Notes: a model not told the origin generated them from the letters alone. A stretch of 64,000 nucleotides of DNA from Costus lasius (GCA_027563935.2 CM050449.1:75698556-75762555), one strand, 5' to 3'. Numbered from the stretch's first letter, positions 10,509-21,091 are shown. A program made the numbers and translations.

Positions 10509-13500
10509 ATGGCTACTAGATCCGGTGCCCCCTATGGTCTTAATCAAGCTATTGACCATGAGGTGAGTGCCCTTTCAATGGAGATGGCTTCCCTTAAAGA
10601 AACCCTAGCAACCCTTCAACACTCCATAGGTGTTATAGACAATAGGCTTAACACCCTAGAGTCTAACTCTAAGATGGATCCCCAAACTTCTAGCCGACCT
10701 AATAGTGGATCCCACACAAGGGAACCAAATGTTCAAGGATCTCCTTCACACACCCCTAGAGTCAATCATGCTCAAACCGAATGGGAAGGGCCTCATGCCC
10801 CTCAAAACCCCTATCATAGACCTAGAGAGTATGATGTGCAACGTGCCATCAAGATCAATCCCCCTACTTTTGGTGGGTCTCTTAACCCCAAGGAATTCCT
10901 AGATTGGGCCACAAAGCTAGATCAATACTTTGATTATAGCCTTATGCACAATGAGAGTAAAGTTAGGTTCACCAAGTGCTTACTAGAAGGACCCGCTAGA
11001 CTCTATTGGACCCATATCGAGAGAACTATAGAAAGGGATGGTAAGCCACCCGTTGAGTCTTGGGATGAAATGAAATTCCTACTTAGGCAAAAGTATGTCC
11101 CACCTGGTTTCATGCAAAAGCTTAAGGATGAACTTGGTAGTCTCACACAAGGCTCCTCTACTGTAGAAGCCTATCAAACCAAGCTAGAAGAACTCCTCAT
11201 TAGGTGTGAAGTCAAGGAAGACCAAGGTATGATCCTAAGTCGGTTCAAGAATGGACTTAGACCTGACATTAAGAGGGCCTTGACCTACTTCCAATTAGAT
11301 ACCCCGGAGATAGCCTATCAAAGGGCCATGGAAGTTGAACAAGAACTTAAGAATAGGAAGGAGACTCTCCCTCCCCGACCCATCTATAGGCCAGCTCCTA
11401 TGCACTTGCCTTCTAGCTCAAACCCAAAACCAAAAACTGCTCAAACTACTGACAACTCCATCCCCATTTGTTATAACTGTAGGCAGAAGGGACACTTTGC
11501 AAAAGAATGCCCTAAGAAGGTCATGGTTTTATCTGAGGAAAACATAGACCCTGAGCCCACCTTTGAGGAAGACCCTGATCAAGAGATTGAGATCAACGAC
11601 TATGACAGTAGTGATGATATCTTCAACACCTTAGGGGTAGTTAGGTGTACCCTTGTCAAACCTACCCCCACTGAGGACTGGCGCCGGACCAGTATCTTCC
11701 ACACCTACACCAAATGCCATGGTCACATGTGCAAGGTGGTCATTGATGGTGGAAGCAGCCTCAATGCTGTCTCCCACATAGCTGCTACAAAACTGAACCT
11801 CAAAATGGAACCCCGACCTAGCCCTTACAATATTTTCTGGGTTAACCAAACCAGTGTCCCTGTGACCCATAGGTGCCTCGTACCTATCCAGTTTGGTACA
11901 TATGAGGACAAGATTTGGTGTGACGTCCTTACTATGGATGTAGCCCAAATCCTCTTAGGACGCCCTTGGTTATATGACATGGATGTTGTCCACTACGGTC
12001 GGACCAATACCTATGTCTTTACCCATAAGGATCAAAAGATTAGGTTGAAACCCTCTCTTCCCAAAGAACTTAGAGCCACAACTAGTAAGGGTAAGATAGA
12101 GGAACCCAAGAAAGGCCAACCTACCATTCAACTTATAAGGCCTCAAACTTTCACTAAGGAAATTATAGCAGATCAACCCCTTTATACCTTAGTCATCAAA
12201 GAAGTCAACCCCGAAGTAGAAGAGAAGCCTTCCCCAGAAATAGAATCCATACTCCAAGAATTTAGTGAGCTCACTCCAGAGGATCTCCCTGAAGGACTGC
12301 CACCTCTTAGGGATATACAACATGCCATAGACCTAGTCCCTGGATCCTCCCTTCCCAACCTACCCCACTATAGGATGAACCCTACCGAGCATGAGGAGCT
12401 CAAAAGACAAGTAGATGATTTATTGTGTAAGGGTTACATCAGGGAAAGCCTAAGTCCCTGCGCCGTCCCAGCCCTTCTCACCCCAAAGAAGGATGGCAGC
12501 TGGCGCATGTGTATAGATTGCAGAGCTATCAACAAGATTACTATCAAATATAGGTTTCCCATACCTAGACTTGATGACTTGCTAGATATGTTAGTAGGAT
12601 CCAAATGGTTTTCCAAGCTTGACCTCAGGAGTGGATATCATCAGGTTAGGATTAGAGAAGGGGATGAATGGAAGACCGCCTTCAAAACCAAAGACGGCTT
12701 ATATGAATGGTTAGTCATGCCTTTCGGGCTAACCAATGCCCCTTCCACATTTATGAGGCTTATGACCCAAGTGCTTAGACCCTACATAGGGAAGTTCCTA
12801 GTTGTATACTTTGATGACATACTTATCTATAGTAAGTCACAAAAGGAGCACCTAGGGCACTTAAGGCAGACTCTAACCCTTCTTAGAGATAAAAAGCTGT
12901 ATGTCAACCTGAAGAAATGTTCTTTTCTATCTCCCAAAGTTGTCTTTCTAGGGTTTATTGTTTCTGACCTAGGGCTTCAAGCTGATCCATCTAAAGTCCA
13001 AGCCATCTTAGACTGGCCAGAGCCCAAGACCCTTACTGAAGTTAGGAGTTTTCATGGCCTTGCTACCTTCTACCGTAGGTTCATACGGAATTTTAGCACC
13101 ATAGTAGCTCCTATCACCAACTGCATGAAACAAGGGGACTTTACTTGGACTAAGTCTGCCAATAGGGCTTTCACTGAGCTAAAGAGTAGGATGACCTCCG
13201 CCCCTGTTTTAAGGTTGCCTGACTTTGGCAAGGTCTTTGAGGTTGATTGTGATGCTTCTGGCATTGGCATAGGTGGGACCCTCAGTCAAGAAGGTCACCC
13301 TATTGCCTTCTTCAGTGAAAAGCTGAATGAGGCCAAGCAGAAATACTCAACCTACGACAAAGAGTTCTATGCCGTGGTTCAATCTTTGAGGCATTGGCGG
13401 CACTACCTTCTCCACCATGAGTTTACCTTAAATAGTGATCACCAAGCCCTGTCTTACCTTAGTGCCCAAAGAAAACTCAATGCTAGACATGCCAAGTGGG

Positions 13501-14897
13501 TAGAGTATTTACAACAGTACACTTTTGTCTTAAAGCACAAGTCTGGAGTTAACAACAAAGTTGCTGATGCTCTAAGTAGGGTAGTCTTCATTTTACAAAC
13601 TATGCATGCTGAACTTGTAGGATTTGAACATATGAAAACTGCTTACCTAGATTGCCCTGACTTTTCTGCTATTTATGCTGATATGACTAGAGATGTTATG
13701 AGTCACCCCTTGTACACCCTTCGGGATGGGTATCTCTTCCTTGAGCCAACACTCTGTGTGCCTAAGTCCTCAATCCGGGATTTCCTAGTTTGGGAACTCC
13801 ATGGAGGAGGGTCTGCTGGGCACCATGGTCGAGAGAAGACCCGTGCCTTGGTCGAGGAACGATTCTTTTGGCCTCAACTCTACCGAGATGTGGCCAAGGT
13901 AGTTAGGCATTGTGGGACCTGTCAATCCACTAAAGTCCAGAAGCATAATTTTGGACTGTACACCCCTCTGCCTATTCCCCAGGCACCGTGGCAGGACATT
14001 AGTATGGACTTTGTTCTAGGATTGCCTAGGACTGCTGCTAGGCATGACTCTATTTATGTTGTGGTAGACCGGTTCACAAAAATGGCTCATTTCATACCTT
14101 GCACTAAAACTACCGATGCCTCCCATATGGCTAGGATCTTCTTTAGAGACATTGTTAGGTTGCATGGTACCCCTCTCACTATAGTTTCGGATAGAGACAC
14201 TAGGTTTGTTAGTCATTTCTGGAGGACGCTATGGGCTCTATTGGGCACGAAACTGAAGTTCTCGACGGCCTACCATCCCCAAACGGATGGGCAGACCGAA
14301 GTGGTCAACAGATCACTTGGGAGCATCCTTAGGAGTCTTGTAGGAGAGCACCCCAGTGATTGGGACAAGCTGTTACCTACAGCTGAGTTTTCCTACAATA
14401 GTGTTCCTAACAGGACTACTGGTCTGTCTCCTTTCCAGGCAAACTTAGGATACCAGCCTAACAAGCCCATTGATCTATTTTCAGCCCCTAAACATTGCAA
14501 GACTTCTATTTCGGCCCGAGATTATGCTTTCCATATTTCGCAATTACATCATGAGCTATTCAGTAAGATTCAAGATTCTGTTAATCAATATCGTGACGAT
14601 ACTAATAAACATCGCCGAGAGAAGGTATTTTCTGTAGGGGATCAGGTTATGTTGCGGGTCCGCGAGGAACGCATCCAAGGACCAGGCCGCAAGTTGGACG
14701 CCAAGGGCATCGGGCCCTTCACTATTCTGAAAAGGGTCAACAATAACGCCTATCTCCTGGACCTACCGCCAGAACTGGGGATATCCTCCACCATCAATGT
14801 GGAGGATCTGACACTGTATCATCCGCCTCTCTCTATACAAGAACCAGACACTTGCCACGACTCAGAGATTGAGGCCATACTCGAGGACCAGACCTGA
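10509..14897 (+). CDS. gag-pol: Gypsy-1 gag-pol polyprotein (1,462 aa)
   Basis: One uninterrupted frame encodes capsid, protease, reverse transcriptase, RNase H and integrase. The zinc knuckle CYNCRQKGHFAKEC is at 321-334. The protease motif is DGGS at 413-416, in place of the usual D(S/T)GA, as in CRM-type elements. RT carries YFDD with catalytic D769 and D770. RNase H begins near D913. Integrase has the zinc site H1105, H1106, C1135, C1138 and the D,D35E triad D1167, D1228, E1264. The start is the first ATG after the primer site. The frame ends at a TGA (14895-14897), but the same frame stays open for 79 more codons into the 3' LTR. All catalytic residues are present, so activity is plausible. 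Lineage is inferred from motifs. Confidence 0.93.
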   Translation: MATRSGAPYGLNQAIDHEVSALSMEMASLKETLATLQHSIGVIDNRLNTLESNSKMDPQTSSRPNSGSHTREPNVQGSPSHTPRVNHAQTEWEGPHAPQNPYHRPREYDVQRAIKINPPTFGGSLNPKEFLDWATKLDQYFDYSLMHNESKVRFTKCLLEGPARLYWTHIERTIERDGKPPVESWDEMKFLLRQKYVPPGFMQKLKDELGSLTQGSSTVEAYQTKLEELLIRCEVKEDQGMILSRFKNGLRPDIKRALTYFQLDTPEIAYQRAMEVEQELKNRKETLPPRPIYRPAPMHLPSSSNPKPKTAQTTDNSIPICYNCRQKGHFAKECPKKVMVLSEENIDPEPTFEEDPDQEIEINDYDSSDDIFNTLGVVRCTLVKPTPTEDWRRTSIFHTYTKCHGHMCKVVIDGGSSLNAVSHIAATKLNLKMEPRPSPYNIFWVNQTSVPVTHRCLVPIQFGTYEDKIWCDVLTMDVAQILLGRPWLYDMDVVHYGRTNTYVFTHKDQKIRLKPSLPKELRATTSKGKIEEPKKGQPTIQLIRPQTFTKEIIADQPLYTLVIKEVNPEVEEKPSPEIESILQEFSELTPEDLPEGLPPLRDIQHAIDLVPGSSLPNLPHYRMNPTEHEELKRQVDDLLCKGYIRESLSPCAVPALLTPKKDGSWRMCIDCRAINKITIKYRFPIPRLDDLLDMLVGSKWFSKLDLRSGYHQVRIREGDEWKTAFKTKDGLYEWLVMPFGLTNAPSTFMRLMTQVLRPYIGKFLVVYFDDILIYSKSQKEHLGHLRQTLTLLRDKKLYVNLKKCSFLSPKVVFLGFIVSDLGLQADPSKVQAILDWPEPKTLTEVRSFHGLATFYRRFIRNFSTIVAPITNCMKQGDFTWTKSANRAFTELKSRMTSAPVLRLPDFGKVFEVDCDASGIGIGGTLSQEGHPIAFFSEKLNEAKQKYSTYDKEFYAVVQSLRHWRHYLLHHEFTLNSDHQALSYLSAQRKLNARHAKWVEYLQQYTFVLKHKSGVNNKVADALSRVVFILQTMHAELVGFEHMKTAYLDCPDFSAIYADMTRDVMSHPLYTLRDGYLFLEPTLCVPKSSIRDFLVWELHGGGSAGHHGREKTRALVEERFFWPQLYRDVAKVVRHCGTCQSTKVQKHNFGLYTPLPIPQAPWQDISMDFVLGLPRTAARHDSIYVVVDRFTKMAHFIPCTKTTDASHMARIFFRDIVRLHGTPLTIVSDRDTRFVSHFWRTLWALLGTKLKFSTAYHPQTDGQTEVVNRSLGSILRSLVGEHPSDWDKLLPTAEFSYNSVPNRTTGLSPFQANLGYQPNKPIDLFSAPKHCKTSISARDYAFHISQLHHELFSKIQDSVNQYRDDTNKHRREKVFSVGDQVMLRVREERIQGPGRKLDAKGIGPFTILKRVNNNAYLLDLPPELGISSTINVEDLTLYHPPLSIQEPDTCHDSEIEAILEDQT

Positions 14898-15137
14898 CTC
14901 ACCCCTGATGAGGTACAGCTTTATTACCGCATCAAATTTACTGATGGTGAGGAAGCCTGGCTCCCCGAGGCTGAGCTTGCTAGGTTCGCACCCGAGCTTC
15001 TCCAAGGGTACAAAGATAATTCTCCAGAGGAGAATTTCTCCCACCCCGGGAGAGCTGATGTGGGACCAAAGCAGGACCTTCGGAGGTCCACCCGGATCCG
15101 AAAGAAGCCCTCTCGGTATGGCTATCCTAGCCATTAG
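14898..15137 (+). other. Post-TGA continuation of the Gypsy-1 frame into the 3' LTR
   Basis: After TGA the frame is open for 79 codons and ends at TAG 15135-15137, 82 bp inside the 3' LTR. It encodes YYRIKFTDGEEAWLPEAEL, which has the look of a chromodomain core (aromatic-rich strand, W, acidic E-x-E-L), and then RRSTRIRKKPSRYG, a basic tail typical of retroelement polyprotein ends. Plant CRM elements are known to code the polyprotein end inside the 3' LTR. The TGA may be a nonsense mutation or a read-through stop. I cannot tell which. Confidence 0.6.
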
Positions 15138-16833
15138 ATATGGCTTCCTTAGGACCCCCTTTTGTTGCTTATTTTGTCTTAGATTAGGGTGCATCATATG
15201 GTAGGTTAGATCCACCCACCAATTACACCATGTAGTTACATGCCTAGGATCCGCCACTTATGTATAGTAGGTTAGTGCATGAAATTGATGTAATAGTATA
15301 GGTCAACTCCATTCTTGGGATGCAAGTCAAAATCAGATCAAGACAACTCCAAGAGATGCCATGGGCCATCAGCCCAACTCAAGAGGGAATCAGCCCACCC
15401 CAACCTAATGGAGCAACACCACAAGTACCTCAACTTCCACCATCCTAGTTGGCAGCCATGTGGAGTTTGCCTTCATCTCCAATCAAGACAAGAAGCAGCC
15501 TGCACAAAGTCCTACTTCAGCCCACCATGCGCCAGCCATTAAAGTCAAGGAGCAGCTTGAGCAATGTCCACTTCAGTCCATCATGCGCCAGCCACCAAAG
15601 TCAAGGAGCAGCCTGCACTTTACAACAACTTCAGTCCCCTCAAGCGTCAGCCACCCATGCCAATCTGCAGCCTGCACAATGTCAGTCATCAGCAGCCTCT
15701 TCAGTCCATCCTCAACTCAGTTTTCGAACTTACCAACCTGCTGAAACTCCAAAGTCAAACCTCCAAGCAACCGCCCCTTTGGAAGAAGACATCAGCCCAT
15801 TGAGTTGTCTACATCATGCTTACTTTGGTGACTTGTTTTGTGCTTAGGAAGGGAGATAACCGTTGGAGACTCTCCTATATGATGTATCTTCTTGTAAAGC
15901 CACCAGCTAGAGTTGAATGAATTTTCAAATTTCAGAAGTGTGTCTTCTAATGGTGTGTGTCACCTAACCCCTCCCTTTCTTCCAACCATTGCCGAGAGTT
16001 CCATTCCACCCCCCCTCTTGCTCTTCAACCTTCCACCTCCACTTGCGCTTGTCATGAAGATGGGAGCTCACGCCACTTTCTCCCCTCAGCCTTGACAAGT
16101 CCTCAGCCATGATGAGGAGCTGGACACATCCGAGACTCAAGAAGGTGTCATCAACCCCATGCCAAGATCAAGCCACCACCCTAAGTTAGCTAAGTCTCTC
16201 TTCTCCCTTGGCTGATGTTTTCTTGAAGTTTCTGAACATTCATCTGCACTCACTAAGGTCTCTTCTCAGGTTGCGCAAGGCCAAGGAGGGCATACAAGTT
16301 CATTCCCCCCTTCCCCCCTTAACTAGTTAGTCTCAAAAGTGTTAGCAAGGGAATTTGGAGGCTACCCTCCCCCTTGAATGTTCTTATGTGAATGGCCTCT
16401 TAATATTTTTGTCAAACTCACCCACGCATGTGTGGGATGCTGCAATGCTATGTGTGTAAGCTCATAGGGCCCTACTTTGTGAGATTCAACCATTGGACCG
16501 GTGAAGAACGGGAAGGTCACCCTTTCTATTCTCAAAGGGTGCAAGGTGAGTTCCTCCCTTAGAGTAGCTCTAATGCTTATGATAGAATCGCATGCCTAGA
16601 TCTATTTGAAGTTGTAGAACCGCATGCTCAAGCTTTATTCAAAGTTTCATCTTATCTAGAAGCGCATGTTAGGATTCTCTTGATAAGTAGTTTCGGTTTT
16701 CACTACTATATACCAAAGAAACAAACTACTTTCAAACTACGTTAGTTCAAGGGGTTTGTTAACCTATACTTAATTAGCAAAAAAATGTTTTCGAAGCGCG
16801 TTGTTTGAATGTTGCATGCTTGGCCCCCCATCA
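15056..16833 (+). mobile_element. Gypsy-1 3' LTR
   Basis: The LTR is 1,778 bp, almost identical to 8570-10347. A short purine stretch, GGGAGAGC (15048-15055), precedes it and is the likely plus-strand primer. It ends CCCATCA at 16833. The expected TGCTG does not follow. A tRNA-like module starts immediately. Confidence 0.92.
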
Positions 16834-17074
16834 TCAGCTCAATGGTTAAAGGGACTTGCTTCGAAAGGGGCAAGTCGAGGGTTCGAGCCCCGCTGCAGGC
16901 ATGTCAAAAGAGCCAAGTGCATGTGTTGCTTTGGCGTGAGACATGTGCGTGTGTCGCCCGGGGTTGAATCCTGGATCTTGCGGGCATGTGTTGCCCGAGG
17001 GGGTCGGACTTGGCATGTGTTGCTTGTCGACCCTTAGTGTTGTGCGGGAGGTGCGATGTGTTCCTTCCTCCCCA

Positions 17075-17100
17075 CATCATAAAAGGTACCTTTTATGATG
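17075..17100. repeat. Perfect 26-bp palindrome at the array centre
   Basis: Thirteen-base arms meet at GGTACC. It joins copy 1 and copy 2 tail to tail, so a transcript or single strand across 16919-17246 could form a very long hairpin. Confidence 0.95.
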
Positions 17101-17480
17101 TAGGGAGGACACACCCCCCGTACAACACTAAGGGTCGACAAGCAACACATGCCAAGTCCGACCCCCTCGGGCACACAGCCCGCAAGGTCCAGGATGCAAG
17201 CCTCGGCGACACACGCACATGTCTCACGCCTAGGCAACACATGCACGCAGCTCAATGGTTAAAGGGACTTGCTTCGAAAGGGGCAAGTCGAGGGTTCGAG
17301 CCCCGCTGCAGGCATGTCAAAAGAGCCAAGTGCATGTGTTGCCTAGGCGTGAGACATGTGCGTGTGTCGCCGAGGCTTGCATCCTGGACCTTGCGGGCTG
17401 TGTGCCCGAGGGGGTCGGACTTGGCATGTGTTGCTTGTCGACCCTTAGTGTTGTACGGGGGGTGTGTCCTCCCTACATCA
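17096..17480. repeat. Fold-back unit with 151-bp perfect inverted arms
   Basis: The arms are 17096-17246 and 17330-17480 and read as exact reverse complements. They begin TGATGTAGGGAGG and end CCTCCCTACATCA. The 83-bp spacer holds the tRNA-like head. The arrangement resembles a fold-back transposon or an inverted-duplication repair product. There is no transposase. Confidence 0.93.
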
Positions 17481-17485
17481 TGCTG

Positions 17486-20400
17486 TATGCTGCACAGGCA
17501 AGGACTGAATGCTATAACTTGACTAAACTTTTCTTTCAGAGCAAACTGACTGAAGGGAGTCCAGTGGGAGCTCACGTACTCAAGATGATTGGGTACAAGG
17601 AGGCTCTAGAGAAACTGGGACACACCATCAATCAGGAGCTTGTTGTAGACATCATCCTGCAGTCTCTCCCGGCCTCTTTCGATTCATTCATTATTAATTT
17701 TAATATGAACAAAATCGACTGTACGCCGGTAGAGTTACTAAACATGCTCTTGACTACAGAGCAGACTCAGTCTCGTGAGAAGGGAAAGCCTTCATCCTCT
17801 GTCTTGATGATTCCTTCTAGGAACAAGAAGAAGGGGAAGAAGGGCAAAGCCCCTATCAAGAGCTACAACAAGGCTCTAAAACAAAAGATTAAGCGGTCGA
17901 AGGAATACAGATGTTTCCATTGTGGCCAGCTGGGTCACTGGAAAAAGGACTGTAAAGCGCTCCAAGGAGACAAGAAGGGAAGCAAGCCTTTCGCTTCTGG
18001 CTCAGGTATTTTTGTGACTGAAGTCATGGTATCTTCTTCTTCTATTTCATGGGTGTTGGACACTGCATGTGGAGTTCACATTTGTTCAAATGTACAGGAA
18101 CTCAAGAGAAGAAGACAGGTGGGACAACATGAGGTGGACCTACGAGTAGGAAACGGGGCACGGGTTGCTGCTGTTGCTGTAGGAGTTTATCACATCTCTT
18201 TACCATCTGGTCTTGTATTAGAACTGGACAATTGTTATTTTGTACCGAGCATAACTAAGAATATTATCTCTATTCCTGCTCTTGTCAGGAAAGGGTTTTC
18301 CTTTGAATGCAAAACTTCAAAGTGTTATATTTCTTTTGATAATATTGTTTATGCTACCGGGTCGATTAACAATGGGTTATTCATGTTGGACATGGAATGT
18401 TCTGTACAACAAATTGATAATAAGAATGCCAAGTATGCTGATGACAGCACCTTGCTATGGCATAGTCGTTTAGGCCACATTAACAAGAAGCGCATTAAGC
18501 GGTTGCATGAACATGGACTGCTGGGATCATTCTCCTATGAGGAGCTTGATACATGCAAAGCTTGTTTAATGGGCAAAATGACGAAGACTCCTTTTTCCAA
18601 TAAAGGTCAAAGGGCTTCAGGTTTACTTGACCTCATTCACAGTGATGTGTGTGGGCCATTTAGTAAACATGCCAGAGGTGGCTATTCATACTTCATTACC
18701 TTTACTGATGATTTCAGTAGATATGGCTATGTCTATCTAATGAGACATAAGAGTGAATCTTTTGACAAGTGCAAAGAGTTCAAGAATGAAGTACAAAATC
18801 AGCTAGGCCGAAATATCAAGGCACTTCGTTCAGATCGAGGTGGAGAATACTTGAGTCATGAGTTTACTGACTATCTGAAGGAGTGTGGGATTATCTCACA
18901 GCTCACTCCGCCAGGAACATCGCAATGGAATGGTGTGTCCGAGAGGAGAAATGGAACCTTACTGGATATGGTTCATTCTATGATGAGTCAGGCTACTCTA
19001 CCTTACTCCTTTTGGGGATTTGCACTGGAAACAGCTACAAAGGTACTAAACCGAGTGCCATCCAAGGCCGTTTCAAAGACTCCGTATGAGTTATGGTATG
19101 GGAAACAGCCGAGCTTGACATTTATTAAGATCTGGGGTTGCGAGGCTTATGTCAAAAAGCTCGCCTCTGGTAAACTAGAGAGCAGATCTGAGAAATGTAT
19201 CTTTGTCGGTTACCCTAAGGAAACTAAGGGTTATTATTTCTACGATCCCAAAGAGAACAAAGTATTTGTTGCTAGGATGGCTATTTTTCTTGAGAAAGAA
19301 TTTCTTCTGCAAGAGGCCAGTGGGAGAGAAATAAAGCTGGATGAGAATCCAGAAGAAGGACAAAGTAGTCAAGCACAGTTGGATGAGCCTGAGCCAGTAG
19401 ATCAGGTTACTGAACAACCTGAGGCTCAGATATCACGGGAACCGCGAAGATCGGGAAGGATCCGTCGACAGCCTAAACGCTATGACGGAGTCTACATCAT
19501 TGATGATGAACCCCTCACTTATGCGGATGCGGTCAGTGGACCGGAATCAGCAAGATGGCTTGAAGCTATGCGAGCCGAGATGGACTCCATGTCAGATAAC
19601 CAAGTCTGGGATTTGGTTGATCCGCCTCCGGGAGTAATCCCTATAGGCTGTAAGTGGATCTTCAAGAAGAAGATACACATGGATGGTAACGTGGTTACCT
19701 ATAAAGGCAGGCTAGTTGCGAAAGGTTTCAAACAAATCTACGGGATAGATTATGATGAAACTTTCTCTCCTGTAGCCATGTTCAAGTCTATTCGGATTAT
19801 TCTTGCGATAGCAGCATATTATGATTATGAGATCTGGCAGATGGATGTGAAGACCGCTTTCCTTAATGGAAACTTAGAGGAGGATGTATATATGACACAA
19901 CCTGAAGGTTTCACTAATCCATCAGATCGTCATAAAATATGCAAATTAAAGAAGTCCATTTATGGACTTAAACAAGCATCAAGAAGCTGGAATATTCGTT
20001 TTGATGAATCAATCTGTGAATTTGGTTTCATCAAAAATGAAGATGACCCGTGTGTATATAAGAGGTTTAGTGGGAGCGTGATTACTTTCCTAGTCCTCTA
20101 CGTCGATGATATCTTAATCATTGGAAACGATATTCCTGAACTGCATGCCGTCAAAGCATGGTTAAGAAAATGTTTCCAGATGAAAGATTTAGGAGAAGCA
20201 GCCTATGTATTAGGTGTGAAGATGTACAGAGATAGATCTAAGAGGCTTCTCGGGCTGTGCCAGAGTACTTACATCGATAAAGTCCTGGAGAGATTCCATT
20301 TAGAAAATTCTAAAAGAGGATATCTTCCAGTCAGACATGGTCTGAATCTTTCAAAGAGTCAGTCTCCACAAACACAGACTGAGAAAGATGAAATGGACAA

Positions 20401-21082
20401 TACGCCTTATGCTTCGGCTATTGGGTCCATTATGTATGCGATGTTGTGTACTCGCCCAGACATCGCTTACGGGTTAAGCGTGACCAGTCGATTCCAAAGT
20501 AATCCAGGGAAGGCACACTGGATTGTGGTCAAGAACATTTTGAAATATCTTCGGAGGACCAAAGATATATTCTTGATATATGGAGGTCAGGAAGAACTCA
20601 GTATTGAAGGATATACTGACGCTTCGTTCCAATCTGACCAGGATGATTTCCGATCGCAATCAGGCTATGTTTTTAGCTTGAATGGAGGAGCAGTGGTGTG
20701 GAAAAGTTTCAAACAATCAATTGTTGCTGATTCCACAATAGAAGCCGAGTATGTTGCAGCCTCAGAAGCATCTAAGGAGGCAGTGTGGATTCGTAAGTTC
20801 GTTCAGGAACTTGGTGTTGTTCCTTTGAGTGCAGATCCTTTGGTTATCTTCTGTGATAACACTGGAGCAATAGCACAGGCAAAGGAACCACGGTCGCACC
20901 AGAAGTCCAAGCACATATAGAGAAGGTTTCACTTGATCCGGGAGATCATTGATCGTGGCGAGATCAAAATCTGCAAGGTTCATACAGATGACAATCTAGC
21001 TGACCCGCTTACAAAGCCTCTGGCGCAGTAGAAGCATGAGAAGCACTGTAATAATATGGGTTTGAGATTTCTCAACCATTAG
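17486..21082 (+). pseudogene. gag-pol: Copia-A gag-pol, main part (two nonsense codons)
   Basis: This continues gag from 8569 after the TGCTG duplication and encodes the rest of gag, protease, integrase, RT and RNase H. Recognisable parts are the zinc knuckle CFHCGQLGHWKKDC (about 17912), protease LDTACGVHI (about 18060), integrase HHCC and DDE blocks (about 18460-18960) and RT YVDDIL (about 20100). The frame is open from 17255, because array copy 3 happens to be in frame and offers an upstream ATG, giving a 1,221-codon frame. It is cut by TAG at 20918-20920 and again by TAG at 21029-21031, both C-to-T changes relative to Copia-B. The natural stop is at 21080-21082. RNase H lacks its C-terminal part. 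Confidence 0.9.
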
Positions 21083-21091
21083 ATTAAGTGC

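Larger units (their letters stand above)
8570..16833 (+). mobile_element. Gypsy-1, CRM-like Ty3/gypsy chromovirus
   Basis: A complete element with two 1,778-bp LTRs (8570-10347 and 15056-16833), a primer-binding site, one long gag-pol frame and the inverted ends TGATG/CATCA. By eye the LTRs differ at only about four positions, so insertion was recent. The left target copy is TGCTG (8565-8569). The matching right copy is at 17481-17485, after an extra 647 bp array. The protease start (IDGGSSLN), the LLGRPW block, integrase text such as SMDFVLGLPRT and the NNNAYLLDLP tail resemble plant centromeric CRM elements as I know them. No experiment or database search supports this here. Confidence 0.9.
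16834..17480. repeat. Array of tRNA-derived modules in alternating orientation
   Basis: Three related modules are present. Copy 1 (16835-17080, plus) and copy 3 (17248-17480, plus) share an identical head of about 95 bp. Copy 2 (17096-17246, minus) lacks the head. The head looks like a tRNA-derived SINE: A-box-like CAGCTCAATGG, a 7-bp anticodon-arm-like hairpin GACTTGC/GCAAGTC, and B-box-like GGGTTCGAGCC. The acceptor stem is missing. Copy 3's tail is identical to copy 2 but diverged from copy 1. The array lies between the Gypsy-1 3' LTR and TGCTG. LTR and array both end CATCA, so it could be a separate insertion with a CATCA duplication. Confidence 0.8.

Noticed and set aside
16835..16900. 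A possible functional tRNA gene
   Set aside because: A-box and B-box likeness is present, but there is no acceptor stem and the anticodon-like loop is too large. It is better read as a SINE-type head.
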